Below, piece by piece: positions 1 through 8,227 of a stretch of 64,000 bases of DNA (within the stretch, counting starts at the first letter, position 1; the number at the start of each line of letters is the position of its first letter). The position numbers and the translations under genes were made by a program. The stretch spans positions 62,001-126,000 of the forward strand of contig DALZEF010000004.1 of NCBI GenBank assembly GCA_031979385.1, given 5' to 3'. The notes beneath the pieces were generated by a model. That model did not search any database. It saw nothing but the letters and a program-made list of their open reading frames with translations, and was not told the DNA's origin. Source of the stretch: Timonella sp031979385. Lineage in GTDB: Bacteria > Actinomycetota > Actinomycetes > Actinomycetales > Cellulomonadaceae.

Positions 1-2
1 TA

Positions 3-128
3 TCAGCGCCGTCATGGTTCTTGCCTGCGGGAATAGTCATCCTTATGACTGTTGTCCTCGCTCTGATCATTGGGGTGCGGCTCGCTGCCGCCACAGTGTT
101 CCCACGCAATGTAGTGGCTACGGCATGA
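3..128 (+). CDS. C-terminal end of a membrane protein (partial)
   Basis: An open frame enters from the left edge and stops with TGA at 126-128. It encodes about 41 residues with one very hydrophobic segment (FLPAGIVILMTVVLALIIG) and a short tail. The stop overlaps the ATG of the next gene in an ATGA arrangement, so the two are very likely translationally coupled. Short YtrA-type GntR regulators often sit directly after a small membrane protein (for example DUF1648-like). That family name is inference here because only the last helix is visible. Confidence 0.6.
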   Translation, partial: SAPSWFLPAGIVILMTVVLALIIGVRLAAATVFPRNVVATA

Positions 129-847
129 GCGAACTGGAACTTCAGATCAGCGTTGACGAGAACAATCCAACGCCACCCTACGAGCAGATCCGCAGTCAAA
201 TTGCTCAGGCAATCGCGGTTGGTGCCCTTGGGGCAGATGAGCGCCTCGCCCCGGTCCGCCAACTTGCAGGTGATCTTGGCGTGGCACCGGGAACGGTGGC
301 TCGCGCCTACCGGGAACTTGAAGCGTCGGGATATTTGGTCACCAAACGGGGTGGTGGAACACGGGTTTCAACCTCTGCTCCACGCTCGGCCATCCCGATT
401 ACCGACGATCCGGTTGCTTCCCAGGAGCGTCCTCAGACCCAGCGAATCGCGGCCTACGGCATCGCCCTACAGGGCGATGAAGTGCTTCTTGTACGATCTT
501 CGGACCAGTCCAAGCTGGCAGGAACCTGGTTCCTGCCAGGCGGTGGAATCGACTGGGGTGAGGCTCCCGAGGAAGCCGTGGTGCGTGAGTTCGAGGAGGA
601 GACCGGGCTGGAAGTGAGCCTCGGGGACCTGCTGGATGTGTCGTCGGCAATCAACGTATTTACAGACGAGACTCTGCATACGGTGCGAATCATCTACCTG
701 GTGAACGTGGTGTCAGGTGACCTACGCGTGGAGGCCGACGGCACCACTGACGCGGTCGAGTGGATGCCACTGGACCGGGTGGGTGAGCTCAGACTCGCGG
801 AGTTCGTGATCCGTGCGCTTGGAAGACTACGCGCACGAAAAGGGTGA
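125..847 (+). CDS. GntR-type regulator fused to a NUDIX hydrolase domain
   Basis: Residues 1-75 form a GntR winged helix of the short YtrA kind: PPYEQIRSQIAQAI, then PVRQLAGDLGVAPGTVARAY and a GYL wing. From about residue 105 a NUDIX fold follows, with a complete NUDIX box: a GG-G-E core, then REFEEETGLEV. The ATG at 125 is chosen because it overlaps the upstream stop (ATGA) and directly precedes the DNA-binding domain. The frame continues upstream to 14, but that extension has no domain character. The fusion suggests a regulator that senses or hydrolyses a nucleotide-type ligand. NUDIX domains on transcription factors are known in NrtR-type regulators, but there the NUDIX part is N-terminal. 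Substrate unknown. Confidence 0.85.
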   Translation: MSELELQISVDENNPTPPYEQIRSQIAQAIAVGALGADERLAPVRQLAGDLGVAPGTVARAYRELEASGYLVTKRGGGTRVSTSAPRSAIPITDDPVASQERPQTQRIAAYGIALQGDEVLLVRSSDQSKLAGTWFLPGGGIDWGEAPEEAVVREFEEETGLEVSLGDLLDVSSAINVFTDETLHTVRIIYLVNVVSGDLRVEADGTTDAVEWMPLDRVGELRLAEFVIRALGRLRARKG

Positions 848-915
848 AAATCCCGAATGGCTTGGGCTGTCATATCCATTGCCGAGTACCTCTAACGTTG
901 GTACCTTCTGCGGTT

Positions 916-2682
916 ATGAGGGGTAAAAACAAAATAGACCAAAATCTGGGTGACCGTAGCCAGCAGCGTCGGCGTCTCGCCGGCAAAACCACGGTCCTCA
1001 CGGTCGCGTGTTCAATGATCTTCAGTCTAGCTCTGGCTCCCGCATCCGCGCAGTCAGGCAGTGGTAACGCAGCGTCTGCGCCGAACCCAGAAATCACGCT
1101 GGATGGCATCGAACAGCACTACCAGCAACAGATTTCCACATCCGCGAAACGCGACTCTGCCGGTAAGGAGTTCACGCAACCAGCACAGGACGCCGAAACC
1201 TCGCCGGATACAAAGTCCACCAGACGTCTCGCGGCAGCGTACAGCTATTCGGATGGGCTCATCAGCCAATCGGGAAGAATCGCAGACGTAAATGTGAACA
1301 GTGCGCCCACCGCGCAACAACGAATCACAAAGATCGACATAACTCGCGATCTCGTAAAACGCACCGTCACGGCAAAGGCGACCTTTGCACAGACCCCGAC
1401 CGCGGCCAACGACTCCGCGGTCTTTGTGATCCTTGGCGAGTGGTCAGGTAACACCTGCAACGCGCGGATACTACTCGCAGCCGCGGCTGCATCGCCACGC
1501 ACCAATGGGGCCTTCATCAACGCGTCCGGCGCACAAACCGGAAACCTCACGGTAAAGCGGTCGCTGAAAGGCGCGGAGCTGACGCTCACGAGTGCCGCGC
1601 ACAACACGATACGTTCCGCCAAATGGGACTGTGCGTACGGCTTCAACCGGAATGTGCCAGGCGATGTCATGTACACGACCTTCTACGCTGAATCCCTGAA
1701 GGACGTGTTCAAACCCAAATTCCAGATCGATCCGGGCGCTCCTGTGCAGGGAAACCTGAAGGGCAAGTACGTGAAAGTTCGCGTACAGGTCCGCAACTCC
1801 GGTAAGGGCGATGCGAAGAACGTCAAGGTCACCGCGTCTGGAAAGGGTCTGACCATCAAGAAGAAGACTCATTCCATCAAAACCCTGAAAAACGGTCGTA
1901 GCGAATACCTCACCTTCAACGTCCGAGTGAAGAGCGGTAAGTCACGCAAACTCAAGATTAAGACCACCTCAAGTGGGGGATACACGGCATCCAAGACGGT
2001 CACGATTGCCGTCAAGCCAAAACCAGTGACGTACAAGTCCCTTTCGGATCGATATTTTTGGGGTTACGTACCCACAACGCTGAGTTCGTATCGGGGTTGG
2101 GAGAGCCGTACGGTATGGTTCCTCAACTCCAAGTGGGCCTATGTTGGGGTGCCAAAGAACGGTGCAAAGCCAAAGTGCACCAAGACCACCTCCACCTGCA
2201 AGCGCTACACCTACAACTCCAAGACCGGCGTGGCCAAGATAGGCAAACAGAAGTTCAAAGTCACCTCAGATGGGTTTGAGTACCGTGTGAAGGCCAAGGA
2301 GAAGAAGGCCATATTCGAGCCGTTGACTCAGCCGAAGAAGGGTGCGAAGCTCGCCACCAAGCTGATCAACCAGGACTGGGTCGGCAACTGCATGCTCACC
2401 TGCACAGCGAGCACCGAGCGTATCGAACTGGGCAAGAACGGCAAGTTCCTGTGGACCAGATCATCGGTGGGCAGCTGGCCCGGATTGGGGTCAAACTGGG
2501 CGATCATCCCACCAGACCAGCGTGGAACCTACAAGGTCATCAGCAAGGGACGGATCGAGTTCCGTTACTCTGACGGCTCCAAGAAACGCTTCCGAATCGG
2601 CGTCATGCGCGATGTGCGCGGCAAGGCTTCGCCAAAGGGCGAGGGTATCGTGATCGGTAAAACGAACTTCTACCGAGACTAG
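916..2682 (+). CDS. Secreted lysine-rich protein with CARDB-like domain
   Basis: The ATG at 916 gives a classical signal peptide: basic residues (QQRRRLAGK), a hydrophobic stretch (TTVLTVACSMIFSLALAP) and an ASAQS cleavage site. An in-frame GTG at 844 overlaps the previous stop but would add an extension unlike a secretion signal. The mature protein is about 540 residues. The middle contains an alternating strand pattern typical of CARDB/DUF11-like cell-surface domains (VKVRVQVRNSGKGDAKNVKV). The C-terminal 190 residues are rich in W, K, G and Y with several CxxxC pairs. Lysine is unusually frequent in the second half, suggesting wall or teichoic-acid binding (inference). No enzyme motif was recognised. 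Confidence 0.75.
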   Translation: MRGKNKIDQNLGDRSQQRRRLAGKTTVLTVACSMIFSLALAPASAQSGSGNAASAPNPEITLDGIEQHYQQQISTSAKRDSAGKEFTQPAQDAETSPDTKSTRRLAAAYSYSDGLISQSGRIADVNVNSAPTAQQRITKIDITRDLVKRTVTAKATFAQTPTAANDSAVFVILGEWSGNTCNARILLAAAAASPRTNGAFINASGAQTGNLTVKRSLKGAELTLTSAAHNTIRSAKWDCAYGFNRNVPGDVMYTTFYAESLKDVFKPKFQIDPGAPVQGNLKGKYVKVRVQVRNSGKGDAKNVKVTASGKGLTIKKKTHSIKTLKNGRSEYLTFNVRVKSGKSRKLKIKTTSSGGYTASKTVTIAVKPKPVTYKSLSDRYFWGYVPTTLSSYRGWESRTVWFLNSKWAYVGVPKNGAKPKCTKTTSTCKRYTYNSKTGVAKIGKQKFKVTSDGFEYRVKAKEKKAIFEPLTQPKKGAKLATKLINQDWVGNCMLTCTASTERIELGKNGKFLWTRSSVGSWPGLGSNWAIIPPDQRGTYKVISKGRIEFRYSDGSKKRFRIGVMRDVRGKASPKGEGIVIGKTNFYRD

Positions 2683-2699
2683 CGTTCGCTGGCCACAGG

Positions 2700-2740
2700 A
2701 AGGCCGGTGAGGGGACCTGAAATCCGCTCACCGGCCTTTC
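2700..2740. terminator. Bidirectional terminator between convergent genes
   Basis: Perfect 12-bp inverted repeat, arms 2700-2711 and 2727-2738, with a 15-nt loop. It lies between the stops of the secreted protein (plus strand) and copA (minus strand) and is flanked by T-rich sequence. Confidence 0.8.
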
Positions 2741-2774
2741 GCGTTGTTTACTCGGAACAGACAGGATGGAACCG

Positions 2775-5204
2775 CTAGGCGGCTCGGCGCAGCCGTAGCG
2801 AGTTGCCAACCACGATGACCGAACTCGCCGCCATCGCAGCCCCGGCGATCATTGGGTTGAGCAGTCCCAAAGCGGCCAGCGGAATCGCGGCAACGTTGTA
2901 GGCGAACGCCCAGAACAGGTTCTGCTTGATGATCCTCAAGGTCTGTCGCGACAGCCTGATTGCGGTTGCCGCAGAGCGCAGGTCACCGCGCACGAGCGTG
3001 ATGTCGCTGGCCTCGATCGCAACGTCCGTTCCTGTGCCCATCGCAAGGCCGAGGTCGGCGCTGGCGAGTGCTGCCGCGTCATTCACACCGTCACCCACCA
3101 TCGCCACGATCTTGCCCTGCGACTTGAGGTCGTTGACCACGGACACCTTTTGATCCGGAAGGACCTGGGCGATCACGTTGTCTTCCGCGATTCCGGCGGC
3201 GTGTGCGGCAACCTTCGCGGCACCCTCGTTGTCCCCGGTGAGCAGGATTGGGGTGAGTCCGAGTTCCTTGAGTTCGCTGATCGCCTGCTCGGAGGTGTCC
3301 TTGAGTGGGTCGCGGAGCACAATGATGCCCTGCAGTGAGCCGTTCCAGGCAACGGCGACTGCCGTCGCGCCGGTTGATTCCGCTGCGTTGAAGGCATCCA
3401 TCAGTTCAGCGTCATCCACGGTCACACCCTGCTCGGTCAGCCAGCGTGGCCGTCCGACCAGTACCCGAGCGCCGACCTCGACACCGGAGTGTGGCTTGCG
3501 AACCAGCCCTGACACGCCTCCACCTGCGGAGTTCTGGAACTCGGTGACCTCAAGCGACCGGTCGACGCCGTCTGTGTTCACCGGGGTGGGCAGGTTTTCC
3601 TTGCCGTATGCTGCAATCGCTTGAGCGATGGGGTGCTCGGACTTCGATTCAAGTGCGGCTGCATAGGCGAGCGTATCGGCTGCTCCGACCACGTCCTCAA
3701 CGGTCATCTTGCCCTGGGTCACGGTACCGGTCTTGTCCAGCACGATCGTGTCGATCTTGCGGGTGGACTCTAGGATTTCAGGGCCTTTGATGAGCACGCC
3801 GAGTTGGGCGCCCCTGCCTGACCCCACCAGCAGGGCGGTTGGCGTTGCCAGACCCAAGGCACATGGGCATGCGATGATCAGCACGGCAACTGCCGCGGTG
3901 AACGCAGCTGAGGTTGAATCGCCCCAGATCATCCATGCCGCGAACGTAGCCAGGGCAATCACGATGACGATGGGCACGAAGACAGCGGAGATCCGGTCCG
4001 CGAGGCGCTGCACGGGAGCCTTACCCGTCTGCGCCTGCGTCACCAGCCGGCCAATTGATGCGAGGGTCGTGTCCTTGCCCACGCGGGTGGCCCGAACAAC
4101 CAGGTGGCCGGAGGTGTTGACCGTGGCGCCGGTGACGTTGTGACCCGGCGCAACCTCGACAGGTACAGGCTCACCGGTCAGTAGCGAGGTGTCGATTGCG
4201 GAGTGTCCCTCCACCACGATTCCGTCCGTGGCGATCTTCTCGCCCGGGCGGACTGCGAACAGGTCGTCCACCTGAAGTGCATTGATGGGCACGAGTTCCT
4301 CGCGGTGCGTACCGGACGGGTCACTGACCAGTCGCAGTGCATCTTTGGCACCCATGTCGAGCAGCGTGCGCAGGGCGTCACCGGCGCTGCGGCGTGAGTG
4401 GTGTTCTGCGAAGCGCCCCAGCAGCAGGAACGTGGTGACGACCGCGGCGACCTCAAAGTAGAGTTCCGGGGTGTCGCTGTGACCTGACATGCGCGGCAGG
4501 AAGGACAGGTGCATGACCATGCCGAGTTTGCCCGCACCGCCGAACAGCAATGCCCACAAAGACCACAGGGTTGCCGCGGCGACACCGAGCGAAACGAGCG
4601 TGTCCATCGTGGAGGACAGGTGCCGGGATGCGCGGAATGCGGCCTTGTGGAATGGCCAGGCACCCCAGGTCACCACCGGGAGCGTCAATGCCGCGATGAC
4701 CCACTGCCATCCCGTGAACTGCAAGGCTGGGATCATTGAGATTAGCAGGACGGGGAGAGTCAGGATGGCTGACCAGATCAGGCGCGGTTTGAGTAGGGCG
4801 CCACGGTCCGCCGTGGGCGCTGAGGTGTCGCCCTCTCCCGTGTGGCCCTCGTGTCCTCCGAGATGAGCGAGTTGTTCCTCGGCGCTCGCAGCATCACCTA
4901 GAGGGGTGGAGTCGTGCTGGTGGGCGGCTGGATCGCGGGCAAGGGTGTCCTCACGTCCAGTGACACGGCCTTCGTATCCAGCGCGTTCGATTGCTGCTAT
5001 CAACTCTTCATTCGACACTGGCTGCGTGAGAAGGACGCGTGCCGATTCGAGGGGAAGGTTCACCGTCGCTTGAGCGCCAGGAATCTTATTGATGCGTTTT
5101 TCCACACGAGCCACGCACGATGCGCACGTCATTCCCGATACCGCGAGGTCAACCTCAGCGATGACTGGTTCAGGGGCGTTCTCGGTCTCTTGCGGGGTAC
5201 TCAT
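2775..5204 (-). CDS. copA: Copper-translocating P1B-type ATPase
   Basis: An 809-residue Cu(I) export ATPase of the cytoplasmic membrane. An N-terminal HMA domain carries GMTCASC (C27, C30). It is followed by a His-rich linker (AHQHDS..., HLGGHEGH), then the transmembrane body with the CPC metal site (ACPCALGLATPTAL), the DKTGT phosphorylation site, the SEHP motif of P1B pumps and GDGVNDAAAL. Length is normal for one HMA domain. The ATG at 5204 has an AGAGAAG ribosome site upstream. The gene is the distal member of csoR-copZ-copA, but a 300-bp gap before it may hold its own promoter. Confidence 0.97.
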   Translation of the reverse strand: MSTPQETENAPEPVIAEVDLAVSGMTCASCVARVEKRINKIPGAQATVNLPLESARVLLTQPVSNEELIAAIERAGYEGRVTGREDTLARDPAAHQHDSTPLGDAASAEEQLAHLGGHEGHTGEGDTSAPTADRGALLKPRLIWSAILTLPVLLISMIPALQFTGWQWVIAALTLPVVTWGAWPFHKAAFRASRHLSSTMDTLVSLGVAAATLWSLWALLFGGAGKLGMVMHLSFLPRMSGHSDTPELYFEVAAVVTTFLLLGRFAEHHSRRSAGDALRTLLDMGAKDALRLVSDPSGTHREELVPINALQVDDLFAVRPGEKIATDGIVVEGHSAIDTSLLTGEPVPVEVAPGHNVTGATVNTSGHLVVRATRVGKDTTLASIGRLVTQAQTGKAPVQRLADRISAVFVPIVIVIALATFAAWMIWGDSTSAAFTAAVAVLIIACPCALGLATPTALLVGSGRGAQLGVLIKGPEILESTRKIDTIVLDKTGTVTQGKMTVEDVVGAADTLAYAAALESKSEHPIAQAIAAYGKENLPTPVNTDGVDRSLEVTEFQNSAGGGVSGLVRKPHSGVEVGARVLVGRPRWLTEQGVTVDDAELMDAFNAAESTGATAVAVAWNGSLQGIIVLRDPLKDTSEQAISELKELGLTPILLTGDNEGAAKVAAHAAGIAEDNVIAQVLPDQKVSVVNDLKSQGKIVAMVGDGVNDAAALASADLGLAMGTGTDVAIEASDITLVRGDLRSAATAIRLSRQTLRIIKQNLFWAFAYNVAAIPLAALGLLNPMIAGAAMAASSVIVVGNSLRLRRAA

Positions 5205-5504
5205 TGAGAATCACTTCTCTCATTGAAAATGTGTGTTCCACGCAAAGCGGCGAGGAACGTGTGGGGCTCATCAGCGAATGTCGCGGACAAATGCAGCAGA
5301 GTGTAGGGGTGATGCGTATCGAGCCCCTATCGGAGCGCAACGTACGAAAGTTCGCAACCAACGAGTGATGAGCGGGGCACGATGGGATGCGGGAACGTTC
5401 GTTCCGTCAAACCCTGTGCCGGGTGTTGTGCGTGCTGGATCGCATGGGTCGGCAGCGTCGCGGCCGATGTGGGCGAGATGAGGTCCCCCGCCCACACGGT
5501 ATGA
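5205..5504. other. Intergenic gap between copZ and copA
   Basis: 300 bp without a convincing gene. An 8-bp inverted repeat (5468-5475 with 5489-5496) lies just after the copZ stop. It lacks a T-run in the direction of transcription, so it may be a processing or attenuation hairpin. No second CsoR palindrome like the one upstream of csoR was found here. Confidence 0.4.
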
Positions 5505-5822
5505 CTACTGGCAGCCGCAGTTGCCGCAGCCGCATCCGCCGTCGGCCGATCCCTTGGCGGAGAGGCCGAGTTCGGAGTTGACCTCGGTGGAGGTCTGGGT
5601 CGCGATGGATGCTACCTCGTAACCTGCCTCGTCGATGGCTTCGCGCAGTGCGTCTTCTGCGAGCGGGTTGTCTGAGAATACGGTGACCTCAGATTCCGCT
5701 TCCTTGCGCAGTTCCACGGAGACGTTCTCCACGCCTGCGACTGCCTGGAGTTCCTTGGTCACGGAGGAGACGCAGTGTCCGCAGGTCATACCTGGAACCA
5801 TGAGTGTGGTGACGGTCGACAT
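5505..5822 (-). CDS. copZ: Copper chaperone (HMA domain) with Cys-rich tail
   Basis: A 105-residue protein. The first ~68 residues are a single HMA fold with the Cu(I) site GMTCGHC (residues 11-17) and a typical end (AIDEAGYEV). The ATG at 5822 has AAAGGA upstream. The frame stays open further upstream, but that part overlaps csoR and is not coding. After the HMA fold comes a ~35-residue tail ending in a cluster of Cys and Gly (GGCGCGNCGCQ, four Cys), absent from standard ~68-residue CopZ proteins. It probably adds metal-binding capacity (inference). Delivers Cu(I) to CopA. Confidence 0.93.
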   Translation of the reverse strand: MSTVTTLMVPGMTCGHCVSSVTKELQAVAGVENVSVELRKEAESEVTVFSDNPLAEDALREAIDEAGYEVASIATQTSTEVNSELGLSAKGSADGGCGCGNCGCQ

Positions 5823-5910
5823 GTTGTTCCTTTGTGTTGTGTTTGATTTTCGACGAGTCCCGCCGTCACGTTCGCGTGTGCGGGTTTTGTGGTGGGTTGG
5901 GTATGGGGAG

Positions 5911-6192
5911 TCAGCTTCGCACGAGTCGGGCGATCGCCTCGGTTGCCTCGGTGACCTTGGCTTGGCCTTCCTCGTCCGAGGACTTGGCGGCGTTGACCAC
6001 GCAGTGGCCGAGGTGGTCTTCCACGAGGCCGATGCCCACGGATTGCAGGGCTTTGGTGACTGCCGAGATCTGGGTGAGAACGTCAATGCAGTAGGTGTCC
6101 TCTTCGACCATACGCGCAATGCCGCGCACCTGTCCCTCGATGCGCTTGAGGCGTTTGGCGTAGTCCTCTTTCGTTCCGCTGTATCCCGCCAT
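5911..6192 (-). CDS. csoR: Copper-sensing repressor
   Basis: 93 residues, all-alpha DUF156/CsoR family. The Cu(I) ligands C35, H60 and C64 match the C-H-C set of Mycobacterium tuberculosis CsoR (C36, H61, C65), which supports copper over formaldehyde or nickel sensing. It is the first gene of the copper operon and sits directly downstream of two G/C-tract palindromes that should be its own operators. Repression is expected to be released when Cu(I) binds. Confidence 0.95.
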   Translation of the reverse strand: MAGYSGTKEDYAKRLKRIEGQVRGIARMVEEDTYCIDVLTQISAVTKALQSVGIGLVEDHLGHCVVNAAKSSDEEGQAKVTEATEAIARLVRS

Positions 6193-6229
6193 GGTCGGCT
6201 CCTTGCTGTTGGTTCCTGACCAGTTAAAT

Positions 6230-6246
6230 ATACCCCCCTAGGGTAT
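6230..6246. promoter_or_regulatory. CsoR operator, proximal copy
   Basis: Palindrome of the TA-C-tract-TA-G-tract-TA type (ATACCCCCCTAGGGTAT) 38 bp upstream of the csoR start. This layout is the known CsoR operator form. The C- and G-runs differ in length, so it is an imperfect copy. Confidence 0.85.
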
Positions 6247-6252
6247 GTTTGT

Positions 6253-6269
6253 ATACCCCTAGGGGGTAT
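6253..6269. promoter_or_regulatory. CsoR operator, distal copy
   Basis: Second palindrome (ATACCCCTAGGGGGTAT), 23 bp from the first when measured start to start, about two helical turns. The pair could hold two CsoR tetramers on the same DNA face. Confidence 0.85.
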
Positions 6270-6388
6270 CGGCTGGCGTGATGCTCTCAACACCGGCACC
6301 GTTGTTTGATGAGCACGAGTGAGAATGTGGAAGTAAGTGCTGTTGTCGAGGAGTTGCTAGAGGGGTGGAGTGCGAGGAGACTTGTCAG

Positions 6389-6628
6389 ATGGACTCAATT
6401 CGCAGGTTTCTCGGCCTTGATGGGGAGGGGCGAGGTGTCAGTTCCTCTACCTCGCTCCTGTACTCGCTGATCCTCTCGCTCCTGATCAGCATGGGCCTAC
6501 GTTTCCTGTTCCCGGCGATGGCTTACCCGGTGCGCTTTATCCTGTTCATTGCGGTCGTGTTTGCCGTGTTCTCATGGATTAACAAGAACCATCGCGACAG
6601 CGCTCGCAGGCGCAATGAACCCAAATAG
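6389..6628 (+). CDS. Small two-helix membrane protein, unknown function
   Basis: The ATG at 6389 (79 residues) has GAGGAG nine bases upstream. An in-frame GTG at 6365 is less likely. A polar start (MDSIRRFLGLDGEG) is followed by two hydrophobic segments (LLYSLILSLLISMGLRFLF and VRFILFIAVVFAVFSWI) and a basic tail ending RRRNEPK. No family was recognised. It is transcribed away from the copper operon. Confidence 0.6.
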   Translation: MDSIRRFLGLDGEGRGVSSSTSLLYSLILSLLISMGLRFLFPAMAYPVRFILFIAVVFAVFSWINKNHRDSARRRNEPK

Positions 6629-6707
6629 TTATCCTCAAAACTAATGTGCGCTGGAAATTCGAGACTCGCCGAAAATCAAGAAACCTTCCCAGTGGAAAGA
6701 CTCGCTG

Positions 6708-7208
6708 TCAGCGATTCGCATTCGCCAGACCGGACTCGATGGCCTCGATGATTCGAGGATCGTCCGGTGTGATGGTCGGCGCATAGCGTTTTGCGCTCCC
6801 ATCAGGAAAAACAAGGAACTTCTCAAAGTTCCATCGAACTCGTCCGCTATGACCTGTTTCGTCCGAAATGTCGTGTAATGCAGCATAAACGGAATGCTTG
6901 TGCTTACCATTGACACGAACCTTCTCTGTCAGGGGAAAGGTAACGCCCCACGTCGTAGAACAGTACTCGGCGATGGTATCTCCACTGCCCATCTCTTGCA
7001 GAAATTGGTTCGAAGGGAAGCCGATGACCGTGAACCCACGCTCACCATACGTCTTCTGGAGTCTCTCCAGGGCCTCGTACTGTGGCGTTAGGCCACATCG
7101 GCTTGCCACATTGACCACAAGCATTACCTGATCGCACCACTCACCCATCGTGGTTTTGCGTCCGTCGAGCATTACGATCTCGCACCCACTGAGATCGACC
7201 ATGTGCAT
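6708..7208 (-). CDS. Glutathione-peroxidase-family thiol peroxidase
   Basis: 166 residues with the family signatures NVASRCG (peroxidatic Cys38, not selenocysteine), FPSNQF and WNFEKFL. Actinobacteria usually lack glutathione. A second Cys at position 83 (AEYC) lies about where thioredoxin-dependent members have the resolving Cys, so reduction by thioredoxin or mycothiol redox partners is likely (inference). The usual Cys of FPCNQF is Ser here. The start could also be Met3 (7202). Confidence 0.88.
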   Translation of the reverse strand: MHMVDLSGCEIVMLDGRKTTMGEWCDQVMLVVNVASRCGLTPQYEALERLQKTYGERGFTVIGFPSNQFLQEMGSGDTIAEYCSTTWGVTFPLTEKVRVNGKHKHSVYAALHDISDETGHSGRVRWNFEKFLVFPDGSAKRYAPTITPDDPRIIEAIESGLANANR

Positions 7209-7315
7209 TACCTCCGCTGTATAAAGACGATATAAACAACTATTTCAGAGTACGCAGGTAAATGACTTGTCGACCGCGTATAAATGTAGTTAGTGACCAC
7301 AAGTAAGGGGACATC

Positions 7316-8062
7316 ATGAGCGAAACATCGAAGGACGGTTCGATCGAACAGGAATCCGAAGGTGGCAAAGTGGCCGCCAAACAGACTCCTGGACCAGCGG
7401 TTGGCAAGCAGTACGACTCCGGAGTGCGCAGCCGCGACATGATTCTCGAAGCCGCGATGGTGCTTTTCAGTGAGCGCGCATACTCGGGTGTTTCCATGCG
7501 TGACGTTGCCGCTGTCGCGGGACTTACCCACGCAGGCGTGCGCTACCACTACCCCAGTAAAGACGACCTGCTGCTTGGCGTGCTGAACCGCTACTCGCAA
7601 ATGGGGGACAAATACTATGAGCGAGCGCTACAGCACCTAGCCCAAGAAGAACCAGATCTGTGGGGCGTACTGTCCGAGTTTACGTCTTTCCTCCGCTTTA
7701 CGCTGCGCCAGCGGGTGAAGGCGCAGATGTTCATCATGCACGCGATCCTCGCCGCCGATAAAGGGCACCCGGCCCACGATTTCTTTGAGGAACGATATCG
7801 ACTGATCCGCCGCCAGTTCACCGAGGTCATTGGCTTGCTGCAACAACACAAGTACATCCGCGAGGACGTTGACGTGGAGAACTCGGCCATCGAGATCATC
7901 GCCATGGTGGAGGGTCTGCAGGTGCAGTGGCTCATCAACCCGAGCGAGGTTCCCTACCGTCCGATCATCAAGCAGGCGATCGGCCGGATGCTGCGTCCAG
8001 AGCACCAGGAACAGTACGACAAGATCGTGGAAGAACTGGATCTACCGGACCACCGCGGCTAG
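7316..8062 (+). CDS. TetR-family transcriptional regulator
   Basis: 248 residues. A ~35-residue polar extension precedes the TetR helix-turn-helix (ILEAAMVLFSERAYSGVSMR, then TPHAGVRYHY-like recognition helix LTHAGVRYHYPSKDDLL). The C-terminal ligand domain has the MVEGLQVQWL segment seen in many TetR proteins of sugar and lipid loci. Divergent from the peroxidase gene with 107 bp between them, so it could control itself and that gene. Ligand unknown. Confidence 0.88.
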   Translation: MSETSKDGSIEQESEGGKVAAKQTPGPAVGKQYDSGVRSRDMILEAAMVLFSERAYSGVSMRDVAAVAGLTHAGVRYHYPSKDDLLLGVLNRYSQMGDKYYERALQHLAQEEPDLWGVLSEFTSFLRFTLRQRVKAQMFIMHAILAADKGHPAHDFFEERYRLIRRQFTEVIGLLQQHKYIREDVDVENSAIEIIAMVEGLQVQWLINPSEVPYRPIIKQAIGRMLRPEHQEQYDKIVEELDLPDHRG

Positions 8063-8084
8063 TTTCCCTCGCTAGCCGCTCAAT

Positions 8085-8145
8085 GTGTGGGTTTTTACTT
8101 CAGTGTGCGTACTACTGATGCTCACACTGAAGTAAAAACCCACAC
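8085..8145. terminator. Long bidirectional terminator
   Basis: Perfect 23-bp inverted repeat, arms 8085-8107 and 8123-8145, 15-nt loop. The left arm contains TTTTT and the right AAAAA, giving a U-run on both strands. It separates the convergent tetR (plus) and hemL (minus) genes. Confidence 0.85.
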
Positions 8146-8227
8146 GTTCGCCTGGCGCGTCCGCGCGACGAAGAGCGTGGAGGTAACCGGGCTACTGGAT
8201 TGTCGTCAGCCGGTTCGGTAACCGGGA

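Noticed and set aside
5635..6219. Plus-strand open frame opposite copZ and csoR
   Set aside because: Shadow of two well-supported minus-strand genes. No ribosome site.
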